Assembly (NCBI GenBank): GCA_963969395.1
Contig: OZ017795.1
Location: 34,329,063 to 34,393,062 of the forward strand
Reading direction: 5' to 3'
Origin: Pseudoscleropodium purum
Lineage: Eukaryota > Streptophyta > Bryopsida > Hypnales > Brachytheciaceae
Length of the DNA: 64,000 nucleotides
Shown here piece after piece: positions 50,301 through 61,129 of this stretch; position 1 is the stretch's first letter, and each line of letters opens with the position of its first letter. The notes below the pieces were generated by a model. The model was not told the origin of the DNA and made no database searches. It was given only the letters and a program-made list of their open reading frames with translations. The position numbers and the translations under genes were made by a program.

Positions 50301-51100
50301 TAAATTTTAGTCTAGAGGGCTATTGAATGCTCTTAATAGAGGGAATTAGTTAGTACTTGAGGAAATGTTTGTATATATAATTTGTCTAGTATGAAAGATT
50401 TTATCTACATTGTTTTGTACCATCATGAGTAGAGGGCCAATTGATTGTATTATGACTCTAAAGATGAAAAATTCTACTTTGCCTATAGAAAAAACTATGT
50501 TTTAAAGAAGATTTGTCTATTCAAGATGTTTGACAAAAGCTGTGAAGAGACATCAATTTGATAGATTGGAGAGGCATATACGAATAGAAATAAACCTACA
50601 AAACTCATGGATCATAATTTAACCATTTTAAGTAAGTTAAGGATTATTCAAAAGTGCATGCATGAAAAGTGTAACATTTGGAAAAGTGTAGAAGTAGTGA
50701 ATTCATATACAGGAATAGTTGAAGTCAACATCTATAGTAGAAGATGGAAAAAGACTAAAAAAAGTACATTGTTGACTACAATATGTGAAAGTATTGAAAA
50801 CATCCATACCTTAACCCCTAAAGTCCTAAGGCCATTTTTTTTTGTCAAAAACCACTCAAAACTGCCATTTTTGTTGTGTTCACCCAAGAAAGAAAAAAAA
50901 ACATTTTTTTAGAATCTAACCATCAAGATCTTCTACTTAACTTGTCTTAGCTCATAAGCTAAAAATTTCATAAAGTTTGACTGTATGGATTGGAAGATAT
51001 TAGCATTCAAAGTTGTAAAAGAAAGTTTTTATGAACATTGGCTTGCAATTTCAGATGACTTTGACCACCATTTGTGGAATTTTTTTGCACTACAAAATTT
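47326..51100. other. Repeat-derived AT-rich DNA, no gene seen
   Basis: Includes the second copy of the 26.3-27.0 kb repeat (47915-48370). A degenerate cluster of GATAC/GATAT words at about 49205-49360 looks like a decayed short tandem repeat. A ~140-bp stretch at 50690-50800 resembles 43550-43690. No protein family is recognised. Confidence 0.5.
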
Positions 51101-52863
51101 GAATTAAATTTTTTTATATTGAAGAATTGAATTGAAAGTCTAGAAAAAAAATTTAAAAAAAACATACTTGATTTTCATTCTTTAAAAAATTATTAAGTAG
51201 AAGTAGGTCCAAGATTGAAAAAAAAAACTAAATTGTTAAACTCCAAGATGGGATTGAAAGACAATAATTCCAATGGTGAGATTGTTTTAGCAAGCAAACA
51301 CAATCTTGTCAAACAATTTTTTTTTTTTAAATTGTGAAAATTGCATTAAAAAATGAATCCAACAAGTTATTTTTCAAGAAGAAGGTTAGATTGCCCGAAA
51401 AAACAAGATTGTCTTTAACTTTCTCATTATTAGTCCAAATATAATGAGTCAAAGCTTCACATATAGAAAAAAATATAATATTTTAGTAATTTAAAAAAAA
51501 ATTATTTTGACTTTTTGCATTTTTTTATTCTACTTGAGTTCAGTTCTAGGCTTTTTGTAGTATAACTTTTGCTCTTGGTCACCAATTGAAATAAAAATTA
51601 TATTCATGTAGCTAATTAGTTTTTCTATATTATGAGAAAATTTCAAAAAGTTTCATAAAAATCAAGGTCATACAAACCTGCCTAAAATCCAAGTTGTCCC
51701 TCGACGGGACAATGGGACTTTAGAGATTAAGTTAAACTGTTTTTTTGGTTTTATTTTGTTATATTGAGATCTCTAGAACCGCATGTTCCTTAATTGTGTT
51801 CTTGCTATCATTCAAAAGCCCTCAGCAAAAAGTGTGCTCAAGCTTTGTTTCATGATGTTTGGATGTATGGTGTGGAATTTATGGATTTTTGAGTTATTTT
51901 TGAATTCAAAATAAAATAAAATAACTTTTACTTAAATTCTAGTTGTGGAAATGGCACAGGGTTAAGGTGAATTGGCCCCCTCACTTGGCCCCTCCAAGTC
52001 ATTTTAGAAGGTGCAAGTAAAAAAAAAGCCCCCTATTTTGTGCTTAAATATATTACCTAATACACTTCTCTTAGCTAATTTAGGATATTTGATTGAAAAT
52101 AAAAATTCAAAATTTGCAAATTTTATCATGTGTGGAAATTAAAAAAATTTAGAGTTTTCCTGAGTGGATAAGCGAGGGGGTCCATTCACTCCAACCTAGC
52201 ACATGGCACACGAATTACTATCATGTATTGTATTTCTTTATGGAAACCGTTTTTATTCCCTTTGAAAAGTGACTATCTACTTAGACCATATTTGTCTTTA
52301 ATTTCCTCTAAACACCCACCAATTCTTTGGACAACACAAAAGAAACTCATCTCTTGCAATTTTTTCTATGTATTTTTGTGTATTATATGGAGACTTACAA
52401 ACAAACTCACATATAAACCCAAAAATTTGTTGCATGCAATTGTATTTTCCAAATTTGATTGCTCCAATTCATTCTCTATCAATGAATTAGTAACTTCCTC
52501 ACTTCCAATTCCACTTAGATAAATGAGTTATTTTTATTTCACATTTTAGAAATCAATTTTTAGTTCCCTACAACCTAGAGGGTTGAAGTGGCCGTCAAAT
52601 TTGTATAAGGATTGTGAAACAAGAAATATAGAAGTATTATCTTCCTCTTGCACATAAGGGAGGCAATTCATTTCTGACCACTTAAACAATTTCACATATT
52701 AGGAAGGTGGATTTTTCCAATGTATAAATTTTTATATGTGTAGAAATAGAATTTCTCATATCTAGAAGGTGGGTTTTAAGTGTGTAAATTTTTGCATGTG
52801 TAGAAATAGACAGTAGGAGGTTTCCATAATTTTCTTGAATTTTTTTTTAGAACAAAATTACTA

Positions 52864-53755
52864 CTCCCTCCATCCCAAAATGATCTTCTTGTTGGTATGA
52901 ATTTCTTGTCCTAAAATGATCTTCTTAGAATGACGTGGAGGAAAGACCCACATAGTGAAGCATTCCTACATTTGGAAAAGCTATAAGTATATGTGCATAT
53001 TGGTTACACAAAATGGGGCCTCATCCACTTGCACCGGACCAATCTAGTTGTTCTTTTTGACTTCTTAATTTATACAATTGCTTTTTAAATAAAGAATCAT
53101 AAATAGGGAGCCTTGTTCCCTATTGGGCCACTACATTATAAGATTCTTGCATTACGCTTGCTACTAAACTAATCTATACATTGTATCTACCACACTATAA
53201 GGAACCAAAGTTTATTGATGTCAAAAGGAACGGATTTTAGGTGACATTGAAAAAAAAACCATGTTTTTATATCAACAATGATGTCTAATATAACATCAAT
53301 GGACATCATTGTTGACATAAAAAAATGTTTTTTTTTTAATGTCAACTTAAATGTCACTTAAAATCCATTCCTTGTGATATTAATCCGTCACCTAAAACAA
53401 GGTTTTCTTACAGTGCCACCATTAGCAACTAAATCTCCACATATTGTTCACTATTGTATACTAATGAAATTTCCAGCCAACACAGGATGATTGTATAACA
53501 TGGGAAGACAAGAAGAACATGTAGTGTGGGAAATGCAAAAATGATTGGCTAGAGGTGCTATATTAAAAAGGCCCCAAAATCTCACTTTTTAAAGTGCCAC
53601 AACTACATTTAAAAAACTAATTTGAAACTTGTTTTTTTAAGAGACTAGAAGTGCATTATACCCTACTTACAAACCAAATTGGATCTTTAGAAATGTTATT
53701 TTTAGCCTTAATTCAAAACATTTTGTCTTACAAAAAGATCATTTTGGGATAGGAG
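52864..53755. mobile_element. Stowaway-like (Tc1/mariner) MITE, 892 bp with insert
   Basis: The left end is CTCCCTCCATCCCAAAATGA and the right end is the complement of CTCCTATCCCAAAATGATCT. This is the CTCCCTCC...CCAAAATGA terminal type typical of plant Stowaway/Tc1-mariner elements. TA dinucleotides flank both ends (52862-52863 and 53756-53757), as expected for TA target duplication. The related sequence at about 29701 lacks the element. A 223-bp CACTA-type MITE sits inside, so the element was about 670 bp before that insertion. No transposase is encoded. Confidence 0.85.
53193..53415. mobile_element. CACTA-type MITE nested in the Stowaway-like element
   Basis: Termini are CACTATAAGGAACC and the complement of CACTGTAAGAAAACC, with a perfect 3-bp flanking repeat CCA (53190-53192 and 53416-53418). 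Both features are CACTA hallmarks. Nearly the whole element is a large hairpin: GGATTTTAGGTGACATT, AACAATGATGTC and their complements pair around a centre near 53303. A hairpin of this kind could yield small RNA if transcribed. Confidence 0.88.
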
Positions 53756-53814
53756 TATGAATTTTTGAGTGGAAGATGGACTTTCTCCCATTCTAGTGAT
53801 ATAGATCTTCCTCT

Positions 53815-53973
53815 TTCTGACCAAAGGTTGGTTGCGAAATCCACTAAGGCTTGGTTGCAATATTGAGAGTTTTGTAGCCAATCACAATGCGCCACATCTT
53901 TCTGATCAAGGGTTGGTTGCAAAATCCACCAAGGCTTGATTGCAATATTAAGAGTTTTGTAGCCAATCATAAT
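53815..53973. repeat. ~78-bp tandem duplication
   Basis: Two adjacent copies read from TTTCTGA-CAA-GGTTGGTTGC to GTAGCCAATCA-AATGC-CCAC. The homologous site at 29765-29845 has a single copy, so the duplication arose in this copy. Confidence 0.75.
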
Positions 53974-54830
53974 GCACCACAATTGTATCAGGAACCATGC
54001 CATAATTAATCATTGCTCATCTCTTTTGCATAAAAAGAGAAAAGCATGTATGGCCAAAATGGAATATTAGTCAAAGAATGGGTTGCCTCATATAAACTTG
54101 ATGTTGGCTAATATTGTATTTTTTAACTATAATATCATCATACAAGCAAGTAATATGCCTTCCTTCATGTGTGAAACTGTCATTAATTTCACATTTCAAA
54201 GACCATTGAACAATGCATGTGGACATCTAAGGTATAGGCACTTGAATCCCCATACCCAATGGCATCCCTTTCTAAGAAGGGTAATCATTTCAAAACATAA
54301 ATGTATACATACCAAATAGAGCTTATTAATTGTTGATAGACATGATAAGCCATGTATGATTCATCTAGATTTGTGTCTCAAAACGACTCCCCTTCCTAGA
54401 AAGGGACACCACTGGGTACAAGGATGCCATTGAGTGCATGTACCTTAGTGAAAGAGAAATAAGTCCAACATACTTCAGCATGTGTTTATTTAAACGTTGC
54501 ACTATTAAACTATACAATTTTCTGAAGGGGAGATTTTAGGTGTACCTAAATCAACCCTAAGCTCTGATGTTCAGACAATGTACATTTTAGGTAAGAATCT
54601 ACAGGGGTTGCTTTCAGGTGAGGAACACAATTTGGTGTACTTCCCGAACCATCTTCTACTCAAAAGCCACAGGGGAGTGATCACTGCCTGCATCCACAAG
54701 AACAATGTCAGTAAATTAGATAAAAAGAAAAAACAGACCCGGTTAAACTTCAGAACACATGGATACCACCAAAAGTTGCTGCACACCCCGAATGAAGAAT
54801 TTACGCTTGCACATTTTAAGTACATATTTT

Positions 54831-55520
54831 AGCAAGAAGAAAACATTATAGCACAAAATCTTACCTACTTAATAAGGAGTTCAATTTGCAGAAGCGAATG
54901 CCAATGTACACCAGCAGCAATAAATAGATGTTTCACTTCAAGTAATCCGCTTTTAAATCACTGCTTCATGACCGTATACCTGTTATTGCAGTGACGCATT
55001 AGAATCAGGGTAGACGGAATTCAATTTGACATCATTTTCCCTCTATATCAGCAACCCAATGTAAAGGATACTATTTGTGTGACTTCTAGTATATTTAAGA
55101 ATGATTATTGGGATATGACAAGCGATAAGATCTGATGATCCTGCATCACTTTAAGCATTTTACCACTTGTAGGAGTGTTTTGGAAGATCTATAGAGCTCT
55201 GGAGACATCTTTAAGTAGAAAAGACAAATCTGTTGAGATCAAAATTTTTATCATTAAGTAAGAAATCCTCGTGCAAGTGGGAGGTTGTAGATCACTGAAC
55301 GCGACATTAGACAACCTCATTTACATTCAGAGTTTAGTGGCCATAGACATTCACACAAAAATTGATTTCATCACATCCGAATAAGAGCGCAATCAAGTGT
55401 ATGAAAAAATAAATTAGTGTTAGTAAAAGGATACATCATAAGGTTTCCAACAGTTCTGGTATCCTCAACCTTCCCATCACCACTAGTTGATAACTGTGTT
55501 TCTCTGTCCGAATTAACATT
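54831..55520. other. Spacer or 3' region of the RING/WD40 gene
   Basis: This lies downstream of the minus-strand gene. An open, acceptor-preceded stretch near 55440-55495 (minus) reads TQLSTSGDGKVEDTRTVGNL in one frame. It could be a last exon, but its phase does not join exon 7 as modelled. Confidence 0.35.
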
Positions 55521-58500
55521 TTAATAAAACTGAAATTTTGACCGCAAAATATGATGATGCCCGAGCTCAGGCTCTGAAATTACCTGAATTTTTTGTGTTG
55601 TACCAACGAATAGCTTGTCTTGTGCAGAGCAACAGAGCGCTGTTACTGCTGCCTGACTGCATTTCCTCTCAACTGGAATTGGACTGCCATTCAATATATC
55701 TTGAAGTGGCCATGCCTGCGAAAATGCAACAAGGTCCACATTGCTTCATCAAATGTCCAAAAGGTTTCAAGTTCATTTTCTGGACGAGGAACGGAGTGGT
55801 TCAGGGTGTTGCTTCATTGAGATGACTTCTCGTTCATCCAAATTAATGATTGAATCTTCACAAGCATCAACCTTCCATTTGCGTCAGTTAAATCAAATTC
55901 AGGTAAGATATGTTGGTAAAAATGAAAATGAAAAAATGAAAAATTCAACGAGGATTAGGGCGTCGAAGGTTTAAACAAAACTGAGAAAGGGAAAGGAAGA
56001 GAGAGACCTTAACAAAGCCGTCCCAACTGCTACTGTAAAGCCAATCTTGGTCGAAAGTCAGCGCTGAGATTACTGTGGTATGCGCTTTGAAGGAGCCCAC
56101 ACAATCCTCCTCATTCCAAATCTGCACCATCCGAACAAGAAAAATGTAAGCTCTTGTCAACAGTGCAAGCATTAAAAAAGACAGCTCAACATCAAGAAGC
56201 CTAGTGCCCCAATAAATGAAGCTGATATACGAGACTTCTATAGGGCTGATTGATAAATCCATGCTAAACAGTAAAGTGCAGGTCTTTGCAAGTAGTTTAA
56301 CCACCTGAATGACACCAGAGTCGTGACCTGAAAACAACAGCCCACTGGCAGGACATTTCACAAGTGCACGAATACCACCCGAAGGCACGCTCGACCTTCC
56401 ACCAAAATTTGCCAAAGGACTGTGATCTGGACGCCACCATATTCTGATCGTGCCATCCCAACTGCCACTGAAAAGAAATTGCCCTTCAACCATCAACACA
56501 GATACCACACCCTTATGTCCTTCCATCGTTGCAACCTGCTTAAAATCCTGTCAACACATCAATCAAAACCAATCGTAAGATAGAAGATACTCAAACCGTA
56601 AGGGACATAATGCCACATCCAATAGAGACTCCTAATACCAACATCAACTAATCCTCTTCCTATCAACACTTGGTTCGTCTTCATTAAGCAAGTTGGATAT
56701 AATCACTCAATGCTCCACAAGACTTGGTCTGACTTGGACGTTGACCACTACCCTCCGAACGGAAATCAGGGGTTTTCTATTATCCCTTCAATAGTGGTCT
56801 ACAACCTCCTATATTGAATGATTGCGTCAGAAATCATCATACATAGAGATAAAACAAGAGAGTTTGGCTCATGTACAGGTACAGTGATGTCAACTACGTT
56901 TCAGTACCCCCTTGGAGAAATTGGACAATCTTCTCGTGGCACAATCTCATTATAATTTAAGAAACAAAGTGAATTAAATATGGAAGTATACAACCCTTGG
57001 AAGTAAATAGGGTTCGGTTCTGATAAAATTGCAACGAAAACAGTATTAGCAGATATAACGATAAGCGATGGTCCGGTGAAAATGTCTGCCACATTGAATA
57101 CCGAGACCAGCAATTTTTACGGTTGGAGCAAAGAAAACTAATATCGCATCTTGTTAATGATGATTCTAACAACCAAGAAAAAAACATTGATTTACTGATC
57201 AAAATTTGCATATATATAAGATTACTTGCATATTTATAAGATTATTTGCAAAGTAAATTCTGGTTCCCAATGCCATATTAAATTCTCAAATTTTAATTGG
57301 TAGTATGATAAACTTGAGAACTTTATAGACAATCAACAAGACTGAAATTCAAATCGATGAAAATGAGTTCTTTTAAACCGTAATTTGGGGTACTAGGACT
57401 TAAGTGACAATACTGTACTCACAGTGATCTCTCCACTGCACTACAGTGATCTCCCAATGAACGCACACTCCTATAAGTCGGTTCAAACGCAAATAGTACC
57501 CTCTAGCGATACTACAACGTTAATAGGGGGAAAATAGATGCAGTACCGAGGTAGACCATGCTTTGATTGTCCTATCCCCGCTTCCACTGTATAGCAATTC
57601 GTCACCTGAGATCGCCAGAGAAGCCACTCCTGTAAACCGCCAATCTTGATGCTCCTGCCAGCTAGCCACCGGAGCAGCTGAATTCTCCCTGGAAGCCGCA
57701 CTCCATGCATAGATGTATCCCCCATAGTCACCACTGATGCAGAGCTGTGATGCTTCGTGTACCACAAGTGCAGTGATCCTCTGTTCATGGCCTTTGAAAG
57801 TTTGAACCATCCTGTAGTCCTGTTCAAGTATCATAAGTGTGTCAATAAATACTTGGTAAATGTATTGACCGAAGATGGCATCCAGCTCCATGTAGGTTTT
57901 CAATAATTACGTAATAAGGCTTTCAATAAAATAAAATTGTTTCAGGAACTTCAGGACAACACCATAAAGAGAATATTTCTTATGATTCATAGTAAGGTCT
58001 CCTTATGATCTCGACGACCATAGGGAGACCTCTCGATGTATCATAAACAGGCTCCCGTACTTGATCAAGTTGTAATCCAACAAAAACCGCAGGAAACGTG
58101 CAACCCCACGAGAAGAATCAAATAGAAGCCAATGACATAAAACTTACATTGAGAGACCAGGCACGCAGAGTCTTATCAAATGAAGCACTTATCAAGTAAC
58201 TTCCTGCATAACCAAAAAGAAAATTATCTTATCAGTGAAACCCAGCTTCAAGGAGAGGATCGCAAGACAAAAAGAAAATTCGGTGTGTAGATCTCAAAAG
58301 ATACGGTCAGATCCAATGAAAATACTCCCCATACCAACATTCCACAATATACAGAAATAAATGTACTACGGGAGAGAAGATCGTCGTACCACAAACAGTC
58401 AAACATGACACCGTATCTAGATGGCCTTGGAGAGTCTTCACTTCTGCGTCGCAATCCATGACATCGTTCAATGCTCTTGACGAGCTTGGAGTGGCCTCCA

Positions 58501-60296
58501 CTGTAGAAGTCTGAGGACCATGCAAAGCAATAGGGTGAAAGGAGTGTTTGAATTGAGACACGCCCTTAACCATTAAAGGGACAACAGTGACCCTCAGGTC
58601 ATCAATTACTTTGACCAAACGAATTAATCACAATAGAGAAAGGACTTTTGAAATTCTCTTATTTTTTCAAACATAACAATCATGTAAACCGTATGTGGGT
58701 GCATTCTAAGAATGCAATTTACACCTAGAGGTTAAAACTCAAAAAGCCACAAATCAATAAAACAAGATTTGGCCTTTAAGCCTTAAGGGTTAATACAAAG
58801 GCTTTTGAATCTTAATCAAAAAGAACATTTATTGATCATGAGAATGCTCAACACTTTTGTAAGAACTTGTGTTGATTTTAGGAAATACATCCATTAAAAC
58901 TTGAACCCCTTTACATTATACTTCATAATTAGGTGCATTGGAATACACTTTCATTTGCTAAAAAGAATCAGTAAATCTTTAGTCAGTTCAGTGAAAAGAA
59001 CCATGCTTAAAGCGTTGGTTTTGGCATGCTCACCATCTCACTTGCTGTTTCTGGCTGAATCCAGGAATTGTCGTCAGGTATTGTGCTTTCAGATTTCAAT
59101 ATTTCCAGCTCAAGCTTGTCCCCCATTAAAGAGACCTCTAGTGGCTGCTCATCGAGCAATTCCTTAAGCTCCCGCCACAAATCAACCACCCGAGGCCTGT
59201 TACTTGGTACAGCTGCCATGCAATTGAGCAGCCGCTCTTTGAAACCAACTTTTTGCTCCAGAGCTTCAATCTGTGTTCTCTTTCTAACCTCAGAGTACAT
59301 CAGACCCCCAAGAAGAGAGCTTCCGGAGAACAGCTGCAGCAATATACATCCTAGTGACCAGACGTCGGCCTTTAGAGATACTAATCCATACTCATCGCCA
59401 CCAGTCTCTTTGATGAATTCCGGACTACGGCACTCACTGTCCCTAGTCCAAACAGCACATTTTCCAACATGTAGTCGAACGTGACCAAACTCATCCAAAG
59501 TGAAAGAATCCACCCCAAGAATGCCCACAACAATCCCAGCGGCATGAATTTCCATCAGTATTTCACAAAGCTCCAGCGCTAGTCTAACCCTAACCCTATC
59601 CTCCTTCGGGCTCCCGTTTCCCTCATGATTGAACAAACTCCTTGCCTGCTCAATTCCTTCAGCATACACCTTCGAAACGAGAAAGAGTGTCCCTTCCTCC
59701 GACATCCACAAACCAGTCACCTCGGCGAAGTAATTACAACGAAGGGTAAGTAAACGCATCAATTTCGTCCGACTTTTCGGGTGTAGAGCTTCCCAAGCCA
59801 AGCGCACACGCTCCGGATACTTCAATTTCTCATCCGTATCAATTTTCGACAAACACTGCAAGCTAACCGCTGATTTCAATTTCTTGTCACCAAACATGAC
59901 ATCTCCGTCCTTCCTCCTCTCGACTGCCGCTTGCGGAAGCATCCAAACAACAGGCTCTCCATACGCCACCTCGTGGAGCGGAAACGGTAAGGATTCCACC
60001 TTCTGCTCCGGCTTACGGTTTAGGGTTTGTGCAATCGGAGCTTTGAGCAATCGCATGAGTTCAATGTTTTTCGGAAGCTCCAGGAATCCTCCCAACGGCA
60101 GTTTCGTGTGCTGCTTGCACTCCGGACATCGCACCAAACCATGGCCAGCTCCTTTCGTCCCACTCCCCGTCCCCCAGTGCGATCGCAGATCCGCCACGCA
60201 GCTCTGGCATACCGAATGGCCGCAGGACAAGACGCGCGGCGTGTGTTCGCCTTCATCGAACACTTGCAAGCACACCACGCACTCCGGCGGCTCCAT
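55521..60296 (-). CDS. RING - pseudokinase - WD40 protein (probable E3 ligase)
   Basis: Predicted 784 residues, seven exons: 60296-59042, 58608-58390, 58203-58148, 57819-57547, 56547-56305, 56121-56008, 55715-55521. GT-AG junctions keep frame. An N-terminal C3HC4 RING (Cys6, Cys9, Cys25, His27, Cys30, Cys33, Cys57, Cys60) should recruit an E2. Residues ~140-400 have a kinase fold: DVWSLGCILLQL is kept, but HRD and DFG are lost (VVGILGVDSF and RLHVGKC), so it is a pseudokinase. Seven WD-type repeats form a full propeller, e.g. LISASFDKTLRAW, LYSGSGDRTIKAW, LFSGSWDGTIRIW, LYSSSWDGFVKAW. Same architecture as Arabidopsis At1g21651, from memory. Role inferred: ubiquitin ligase binding substrate through the propeller. 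ATG 60296 follows an in-frame stop. The C-terminus after KIQ (55584) is uncertain: read-through to 55521 or another exon. Confidence 0.88.
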
Positions 60297-60620
60297 GGAT
60301 TGGACGATTGCCACAATTTCAAGCGCTTTCTCTCACTATAAATCTTTGTGCAGGTGAGACCATTCTGCTCAGCCTCAATTTTTTCCAAAGGAGATCGCGA
60401 GCGCAGGTGGTTGCAATTCTGCAAACGAGAGAGTGGCGATGTCTTAGCAAATCCAAATCTCTGGAGGTGTAAATTTGATAGAAAATTTAACAACTACTGG
60501 TCTGCAATTCAAGCGATTCACCGTCGGAATTCTGCGAATCGACTGCGCCGAAGCCCAAAAAACTGCTTGCGACAACCAAATTGTAAGTACTGCTTGAATT
60601 CCAATTGAATCAAGTTCTAA
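60297..60620 (-). promoter_or_regulatory. 5' leader/promoter region of the RING/WD40 gene
   Basis: The sequence upstream of the ATG has higher GC than the intergenic DNA and an in-frame stop shortly before the start, so it is probably 5' UTR and proximal promoter. No definite TATA box is picked out. Confidence 0.4.
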
Positions 60621-60634
60621 GCTGCTTGCAAAAT

Positions 60635-60692
60635 CAACTTGTAAACTGCTTGATCTCCTCTTGCAATCGGAATTCAAGCAGTTTACAAGTTG
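60635..60692. repeat. Perfect 19-bp inverted repeat upstream of the RING/WD40 gene
   Basis: CAACTTGTAAACTGCTTGA (60635-60653) and its exact complement (60674-60692) flank a 20-nt loop. Related ACTGCTTGAATTCC words occur just before, at 60590-60602. It may be a hairpin or the remains of a small element. Confidence 0.8.
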
Positions 60693-61129
60693 CGGGTGCA
60701 AGTGCAGTTTAGGTGCGAAAATTCGTGAAAAAGCGATGCAAAATTAGGCGGAGGGCGGGGATATTTGCCCGATTCTCGAGGGATGAAATTGCTACAAAAA
60801 TCTTGAGAAGTACAGTACCAGTCTGGATGAAATTCGCACACAGTACCGACGGACTTACAAAATCTTACGGGGATTCATCATTTTTGATGAAACTCGTTGT
60901 ATTGGTATTGAATCTCAAGATGGTATCATTTTCGATGAAATTTGTTGAATTTTTGCAAAATCTTAGAATAGAATTGTTCTATTTGGGAAGAATGTCTACG
61001 AGGTAGGAAGTTCATGAAGCAATCAATAATGAGTTAATTTTAATTTTTGGAAGTGTTAGTGTTACGACTAAGTCGTCCATCTGGACTGGGTTACTTACTA
61101 CAAGCAATTATTGTAGTTGCAATTACAGC

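Larger units (their letters stand above)
51100..54830. repeat. Segmental repeat, copy B (partner 42.9-45.0 kb)
   Basis: Collinear with copy A as listed there. It is enlarged by ~1.4 kb at about 52665-54090, which is itself the repeat seen at 29563-29950 carrying nested MITEs. The 3' end (54578-54830) is GC-richer, with an 84-codon frame open on both strands. On the minus strand an acceptor-like TGGATGCAG precedes a short open stretch, so a distal exon of the RING/WD40 gene is conceivable but unproven. Confidence 0.65.

Noticed and set aside
53728..54003. 91-codon minus-strand ORF with an internal peptide repeat
   Set aside because: The repeat is the 78-bp DNA tandem duplication. The frame crosses the Stowaway end and matches no protein.
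55440..55500. Extra last exon of the RING/WD40 gene
   Set aside because: It has an acceptor and an attractive open frame, but no canonical join to exon 7 keeps that frame, so it was left out of the model.
59068..60357. Plus-strand ORFs of 138 and 157 codons
   Set aside because: Antisense shadows of exon 1 of the RING/pseudokinase gene.
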